Assembly: GCA_030407005.1 (NCBI GenBank)
Contig: JAUDYN010000007.1
Span: forward strand, 2,728,001-2,792,000
Direction of reading: 5' to 3'
DNA from: Desarmillaria ectypa
Lineage: Eukaryota > Basidiomycota > Agaricomycetes > Agaricales > Physalacriaceae
Length of the DNA: 64,000 nt
Shown here: one piece after another, positions 57,501 through 64,000 of the stretch
Layout: each line of letters starts with the position of its first letter
How positions within the stretch are numbered: the first letter of the stretch is position 1
Position numbers and translations under genes: made by a program
Notes under the pieces: generated by a model
What the model saw: the letters and a program-made list of their open reading frames with translations, nothing else
The model's database searches: none
Told to the model about the DNA's origin: nothing

Positions 57501-59510
57501 TTGCAGCTAAAAAACCACCCACCTTCCAGAGCGCCTTCCATGTCATCATCGGCGTTTCCTTCTAAGTCGTCACCCAGTCCAGCTGCCATTGCGGCATCCG
57601 GTGGTTGGTTAGCGACATCAAGAACCGGCGCAGCAGGAGCAGCAACCTCGAGCACTTGGCCATCACCAGGAACATCTTGATCTTCATCCTCGACACCGTA
57701 TTCATCCCCTTCGACTTCTTCCTCCTCTTCCTCCTCTTCCTCGAACTCTTCAACCTGTTGTGGTGCGCCCTCTTCACTCGAGAAGTACCTTGCCATCTCA
57801 GCTCTTTGCTCAGCTTGAAAAGCACGATCCTGCTCCGAACCATCAAAGTATCCTGGAGGTGGGTCTTCGTCGACACTAAAATCTTCGGGAGCCCGATAAG
57901 TGGCCAGGCCCGGTGACGCAAGAGGTGTCGAATGTAGCGGAGAAGATGGACCAGAGCTCGGCAGAATCGTGTTAGGCAGAGGCGGTCGCCGGAATGAAGT
58001 CGATGGTGCGTCTGAAGTTCCAGGCGTGGAAGGTAAATTGAGTGAGAACGGTATGGGCTCCGCCGGAGGCTGCAGGGCAACTGGAGGGAAAGGAGAGGAT
58101 GATGACGAAGACGAAGATGAAGGACCCGACTGCGAAGGACCTGCTCGCTGACTAGAACCAGGGGAAGCGGTGAAGAACTCTGGCAGCCACAGCGGGTCAT
58201 TTGTAGGTTCTGGGGAATACGCGAGAGCATCGTCTTCGCCATTTTGCTCCGCCTCCCTTCGAGACAAACGAGCAGTTTGTAGCCGTCGAGAGAAAGCGCG
58301 ATGCTGCTTTCGTCGCTTTGCATGTTCACGTTCGCGGTTTTTCTCTTCATCTTCCATGCCCCGTTGCCTCCTCGTTTCACGAGAAGATTCGGCACCGTCA
58401 TCATCCTGTGGCCTCTCCCGACGTGGAGAAAGTTCCAAAGGCGTTCTCCCGTGATTTCTTCCCTCTCCTACGACGTGACCATTCGTCCCTTGCATAGCTC
58501 GCATCGCTTCATAAGCCCTTACCGCATCGGCCTGCCGCTGTGCGAGAGCCAGTCTATTACGCTGCTGTTCTATCACAGGAACGATAGGTGGCTGAAGTGG
58601 CTGTGGCAGATTAGCTGGTAGTTCCACCCCTGGTGGTCTTTCCTCTGGCACAGGTAGCTCCTCCTCGTCGAACACACCGGGTCTTGCATTTTGGGATATC
58701 CACTCCCGTAACAGGAATATAGCCACGAATGTCACAACGATCATCGAAGCAATTATCTGGCCAGTAAATATGTCTGCAGATAGAGCCAACCAGACTGGAT
58801 GAGTTGATATTTCTCCAAGCAGGGTCTGGGATGGCGATCTGTTTGCATCAGGTTGAATATTGTAGTAGAAGGGATTAATGGTAGCACCGCTCTCAGGCGG
58901 GGGTTCCCTATCACTGATATACCAAGCACTGCAAGAATATGAGTTAACGTCTGCGCCGGAGGCATAAAATACGTACGTAAGCTCTCCGATAGTGAAACAG
59001 ATCCTCCAAGTCCAGACGGTCGCCCATGGGAGTACAGCGAGCCATACCAAGGCAACTATGACCGCCCTCACCGCGAATAATAATGCGAATAGGGCTTGCT
59101 GAGTCAATCGTCGTAGAAGAAGGGCTGGCGGTAATCTTGATGGCATGTCCGCTGCATACACTGCACGAAAAGTCAGATGGACAAGAAGCCCGTGGAATGA
59201 GAAAGTCACCTTTCGTGAAAGAGTAGGGATGCTTGCAGACATCGCAAGTCTTTTTCTTGCTATGAGACAGCCATGTTGTGAGGCTATGCTTCTAGTCAGC
59301 ACTAATCCTTCTGAATTGTTCCCAGAACACGGACCAGTCCTGGTGAATATACCGGATAGTTCCTGAGCATTTGCATGGATGGAAGAGTGGTTGATCAGGT
59401 TCAGCGGGAGCGCTGCATATACGGCAAGTATCTTCATTCAGTCAAGGAATTATTACTTGGCACTTGCATTTGAATAAAGACATCGTACCTTGCTCTTCCG
59501 CCTCCTGCAT
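54552..59510 (-). CDS. ER-membrane E3 ubiquitin ligase DOA10/SSM4 (MARCH6-like)
   Basis: This is a large ERAD ligase. The minus-strand ATG at 59510 gives MQEAEEQ and, after an intron, DTCRICSAPAEPDQPLFHPC and KCSGTIRYIHQDC. A second intron leads to LTTWLSHSKKKTCDVCKHPY. Together these form a RING-CH finger. An initial hydrophobic pair follows (LFALLFAVRAVIVALVWLAV), then a long cytosolic low-complexity region with Ser runs, Pro-rich tracts and an acidic block near 57720 (EEFEEEEEEEEEVEG). The second half has a dozen or so membrane segments, for example VLWVISALSLGVLVALPIAL and ILYVKIGLYVHRMQ-like loops, VIAPVTAGLLGMIVLPGLLF and VYPAIFIVAAS. The terminus WSQSIRDKEFLVEMRLRN and TESE ends at TAA 54552-54554. 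The end motif IRDKEFLVEMRLRN is characteristic of DOA10. About fifteen introns. Confidence 0.9.
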
Positions 59511-61148
59511 TGAGAAAAGATAAGTTCAATTAAGAACTATCAGTGCGTTGAGAATGCAGATTGGTAAAGTGGTACTGAGGAGTAAAAGCGAAAATTGGAT
59601 GAACGCGGTGTGAGGTGCAAGTTGTTGTGTGACAACGTGTGATGGTACATGTGACAATGACTGTCGGTCACGCTGCCTTCTAATAGTACATCTTCTCAAA
59701 CTTCCAACTGAACTGAAAAAGCATATCTGCAGCTTAAGCGGACTCGTATTTTGATGCCTGATAGCTCTATCGTAGTTGAAAGTATGGTTTCTCGTCTTGA
59801 ATTCCGCTGGCACGGCCCCAGTTAATATTTCCTCTACCTGGGACCAATTGTGCAATTTTCTCGGTTGGTCACTGACTCGGATGTCCCACAGTTTCGGTAA
59901 GCCGCACAGAAGTGGTGCAAATGGATTTACCGATAGAATTCCTTCGGCCCACTATCAGAGAATTCTGTGTCCAGCTGAACAGCATAAGTATTAGGAAACA
60001 GCTCTTGAAAGTGCGGCTATGCTTACGAAGATAGTTATTACGGCCAGTAAATCCCGTCGATGATTCTCATCTGGAGTAGCACCGCCAATTTAGTGAGTAC
60101 ATTGCAACTGAAAAAAAATACTTATGCTCATCCGAACCCACTCATTTTTCTCCGTTCTACAGAAGATTCTATCGGGACAAGCCAGATCCTCAACACTCTT
60201 AGATTCTCACGCACCGGCATCATACACCCTTTCTCTCTTTCACCATGAGCCCTACAGCATGGCAAGATCCAACACATTGACAGGGAGCATTATCTTTTTA
60301 CTTACGGGCGGTACCCGTTGCGCTAGCAAGCCGATCCTTATCAGACAAGAAGCTACGACAGCACCAGCCATTTTCTCATCAATTAAAAACTTGCATACAG
60401 GGCGGCGTCAAGACCATAAGGCGTAATCGCAATCATGTGTCAGTGTAGTACTCGTGTGCTACATAGAGTGCGCTAGAAGTCAAGAGTCATTAAGATCGGA
60501 TGGAACACAGCTGAAACTCCTGTGGGTGGTCGGCATGTGCACATGGATCGCGATGTGCAAATTTTGGTTTATATCTGGCTACTTGTTGGCTTCGGTTTTT
60601 TTCTGATGAATCAGTGAAATTGTATAACTAATAGTGCACAATAATTTTATTTGTGGGTTCAGAGAAAGTCATGCTGTGTCGATATTTGCACATCGTAATC
60701 CATTTGCACATGCCAACCACCCATAGTGGCTGATAGCGTTATAAGTTTTCAAATTCTTTTGTTAGCAGAAGAAGCTTTTATTGTGAACCGAATAGGAGTG
60801 ACTTCATCAAAGACCATGAGCACAGGCTCCAAAATGGTACCTATCATAGAGCAGGCCGTTGAGCGTCAAAGGAACAATCTTATCGACGACAACAGTGTGC
60901 TTTCTCCGACTGTCTCGTCAGAATCTGAAATCTTTTGATGTGGAGGATGAGTGGATGATGGTTGTTACAGCGTGCTCGGACGAAGTCATGGGTTCAATCG
61001 CTTCTATTCTTCTCTGAAGCCCATGCGTTCCTCACTGATTACGGCTTGATAATACCGCACAGATTCCATGCTGCGACTGTCGGGAACGCTTTAAATGGCT
61101 GGACAATGAAGATGAATGAAGCCGCTGGACTTTGGGTAGCTTTTAACC
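59511..61148. other. Intergenic region between divergent DOA10 and tripeptidyl peptidase
   Basis: About 1.6 kb with no supported gene. Open frames (minus 59526-59855, plus 60124-60426, plus 60726-60938) lack motifs. It should hold the promoters of both flanking genes. Confidence 0.5.
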
Positions 61149-63623
61149 ATGTTCTGGTCTTCCGCCGTTGTTTTGGGCCTTACTCAGCTCTGTCTTTCGA
61201 CACCACTGGCTTCGAAGCGTTGGGATACTGACGACCTGCTAGAGAAGCACTCTTGGGCTGAAGTTCCTCGAGGCTGGGAGTGGGTCAGCAAACCTGACCC
61301 AGACAGTATCATTGAACTGCGCATTGGTCTCAAGCAAGATAGGGTGGATGAGTTGATTTCGTCCTTGTACGAAGTTAGCACACCGAATCACAATCGGTAA
61401 GCATCTTTTCTTAGAACTTTGATGTCATATTCATATTCACGATTGATTCGCGAACTAACAGTTATGGCAAGCATCTGTCCAAAGGGGAAGTTGATGCCCT
61501 TGTTGCTCCTCATCCTGATTCGGTTGAAGCCGTTGAGTCCTGGCTCCTTCACCATGGCGTCGACCCCACCGATGCGACTTTCCGTTCCAGCAGCGGTTCA
61601 TGGATCACCATCCCGGTTTCCGTTTCCAAAGCTGAGCAAATGCTCGGAACAGAGTACGGTCTTTACCACCATCTTCAATCGTCATCGTATGTTGTGCGAA
61701 CTTTGAGCTACTCCCTCCCTCGAGAACTCCATCAGGCGATTGGCGTCGTGTCTCCAACGACCTATTTCGGCACGCTCCGTAGCATGAGGGCTACTAGTTT
61801 CGTAGAAGCCGATATCAGCGACGAAGTAGCTGACATTTCCGCGACTCTGCCTAGTAGCTGTGCCTCTAGGATCACTATTGCATGTCTACAGGCGTTGTAT
61901 AACAGTACGTTAATATGCTTCGTTATATGGGTACGATTGATTGATCCGCCTTCGTCATGAACCAGCCTCCGATTATGTCCCTTCTGCCACCGGTAGCAAC
62001 ACTCTCGGTGTGGCTGGATACCTTGACGAATATGCGAATCGGAACGATCTCCAGGTTTGTTGCACCGTTTTATCATCTCATTGCCCGACTGATTTTCCCC
62101 AGACATTCCTTAACAGATACCGAACCGACGCAGCAGGGACTACGTTCAAGACGGTCACCGTCAAAAACGGTGGAGATGACCAAAGTAACCCCGGTATCGA
62201 GGCGAGTAGTAACACCTTGTATAAGGAACTGTCTTTCGCTCACTTTGGCATGTTAGGCCAACTTGGACATTCAATATACAGTAGGACTGTCATATCCTAC
62301 GCCTAACATCTACTACAGGTTTGTTCTCTTCTATTCGGTTCTTCGTATTTCTCACCCCTTCCGAAGCACGGGCGGTTCCCCTCCTTTCAATCCTGATACC
62401 CAAACTCCCACCGACACTAACGAGCCCTATCTGGATTGGCTCAACTACATCCTTGCCGAAGACACAGTACCACAGACTTTCACCACATCGTACGGTGATG
62501 ATGAACAGACTGTCCGTCTTCCTAAGAGATAATTCTTTGTCCAGTGCTCATTGTTACCATAACAGGTGCCTTACGACTACGCTGTCAGTGTCTGCAATCT
62601 TTTCGCTGAACTCGGCGCCCGTGGAAGTACGGTCTTCTTTTCTAGCGGCGACTTCGGGTACGTTGTACCAGTTACTGAGTGTCACCGGTGACTCAAAACC
62701 AGGTAGTGTCGGCGGTGGCGATTGTCTTACCAACGATGGAACCAAAAAAGTTCTGTTTCAACCCGCATTTCCAGCTAGGTAAGTTTGATGTCTTTCTGCA
62801 ATCTTTTTGAGCACTAATGTTTGTATGATGCAGCTGCCCCTAGTCTGTTCCTCTTTTTCCTTCTCAAGTGTTCACTTTTGAGCAGGTGATTTTAGCGTAA
62901 CTGCTGTAGGCGGCACCACTGGCGTCTCACCGGAAGTTGGAGTATCCTTTTCTGGCGGAGGCTTCTCCCGCTACTTTGGCATTCCATCTTATCAAGCTGA
63001 TGTTATCACCGAATATGTGTCAGACCTTGGGAACAAATATAGTGGACTGTACAAGTACGCGTTGTCCTCGCTTGCATCGTCTTGCTTGTAGCGTTGATCG
63101 TTGCCTCCTAGTACCTCTGGACGTGCATACCCCGATTTGGCTGCACAAGGAACCAGGTTCGCAGTCATTGTCGGCGGCTCTACACTTTCTGTCGGGGGGA
63201 CTAGCGCTAGTTCTCCTGTATGCGTGTTCAAACCTCGTCTTTCGTCCTGTGCAGTGCATTGACTATCATTATTAGACGGTGGCTGGTATCTTTGCCCTCC
63301 TGAATGACTATCGTCTTTCCAAAGGCCAGCCTTCTCTCGGATTCATCAACCCCCTTATATACGCCAACTCCGGCGGTTTCAACGATATCACGTCCGGTTC
63401 TAATCCTGGTTGTGGTACTAATGGTGGGCTTTTGTCATTCGCGGTGATCATCTATTATATGCTCAACAAACTGTGACTTCGTCAGGATTTACAGCAGTTA
63501 CTGGTTGGGATCCTGTAATTGTTTTCCCTTACCTCTTGTCATCATACTTATTGTCGTCTTCATCAGGTTACTGGCTTGGGAACTCCAGACTTTGTGAAGC
63601 TTCGTGGAGTTGTGGTAGCTTGA
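61149..63623 (+). CDS. Sedolisin tripeptidyl peptidase (S53 family)
   Basis: This is a secreted acid serine-carboxyl peptidase that releases tripeptides from proteins. The ATG at 61149 begins the signal peptide [20 protein letters not shown]. The activation prodomain follows: [60 protein letters not shown] and [19 protein letters not shown]. In the catalytic domain come [40 protein letters not shown] (Glu and Asp of the triad), [58 protein letters not shown] and [17 protein letters not shown]. The catalytic serine lies in [13 protein letters not shown] near 63198-63290, across an intron. The end carries the calcium-site motif [13 protein letters not shown] and [20 protein letters not shown], stopping at TGA 63621-63623. 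About ten introns. All triad residues are encoded. Confidence 0.92.
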
Positions 63624-64000
63624 GATACTTGGTACTTTTTCGAGTACAGATACGTTCGACGAATTTATGCTCAGTCGCTTCCACGAAACGGACCTTTTAA
63701 GAGCGCCTAGATGCAAGAATTTGGCAAGAATGGACCGTCAACTTAGTTTGTGCCGAGTCGCCGGTTGCGGCAACACTAATCCACGCGGTTGCCGACCCGC
63801 TGCTTGCGATTGCTTGGCAAATTCCTCGGAATGAAGACAATGAGCCTGATGCCTTGTTTCCTGTCCTTTGCTTGCAACGTTAAACTCGCCACATCAAAGC
63901 ACTAGCACCTTAGACACGCTCTTCTCACTATAGTATTCTCCAACACAGTACGTACCTGTGCTTTCACAAACATCTTCCGTGACAAATTTAGTCTTGGGAC
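63624..64000. other. 3' flank of tripeptidyl peptidase, to window end
   Basis: No gene was seen in these last 377 bases. Short open frames carry no motif. Confidence 0.5.

Noticed and set aside
59526..59855. 109-codon minus-strand open frame upstream of DOA10
   Set aside because: It lies in the DOA10 promoter/leader with no motif. The true start at 59510 is fixed by the exon leading into the RING-CH finger.

Overview
The window looks like nuclear DNA of a filamentous basidiomycete, most likely an Agaricomycete. Genes carry many short introns (about 45-70 nt, GT-AG), they are dense on both strands, and the set is typical of that group: divergent H3/H4 pairs, an F-box protein, a DUF6593-like protein, sedolisin and pepsin-like secreted proteases, and a DSC/Tul1 ligase. 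No bacterial operons, tRNA genes or CRISPR arrays were seen.

Layout. 1-2131: 3' part of the transmembrane RING ligase TUL1/DSC1. 2332-4004: unassigned coiled-coil protein. 4298-11295: an apparently perfect inverted repeat (two 2071-bp arms around a 2856-bp loop). Each arm carries a small secreted-protein gene plus the last codons of two different family-16 methyltransferases, MT-A and MT-B. MT-B's 5' end overlaps head to head with a mitochondrial rhomboid (PCP1-like) gene at about 12.4 kb. 14317-14853: a damaged, divergent histone H3-like gene. 15500-17348: a GPI-type aspartic protease. 18218-19626 and 32369-33777: two identical, inverted copies of a divergent H3/H4 pair. They enclose an F-box gene, an F-BAR/RhoGAP (RGD1-like) gene, NUP85 and a 3.8-kb gene-poor stretch with a LINE-endonuclease-like relic.

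34.9-64 kb: a DUF6593-like gene without a visible ATG; an SDS3-like HDAC subunit; a tandem dienelactone-hydrolase cluster in which only one of four copies is fully intact; a decayed endonuclease/exonuclease/phosphatase-family gene; an SDR oxidoreductase; two hypothetical genes; a SIR2 deacetylase; tRNA 2'-phosphotransferase TPT1; argininosuccinate synthase ARG1; the ERAD ligase DOA10/SSM4; and a sedolisin tripeptidyl peptidase.

Functional themes. Two membrane RING ligases of protein quality control (TUL1/DSC1 and DOA10) lie at opposite ends. Chromatin genes (two H3/H4 pairs, a decayed H3, SDS3-like, SIR2) are scattered between. The rest is core housekeeping (NUP85, ARG1, TPT1, PCP1) and secreted degradative enzymes. 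No new multi-gene system was recognised. The most unusual content is structural: two recent inverted duplications with breakpoints at gene 3' ends, one of which looks like a segment that could flip without damaging the genes it cuts. Exon boundaries were read by eye from splice signals and family motifs, so small errors are possible.
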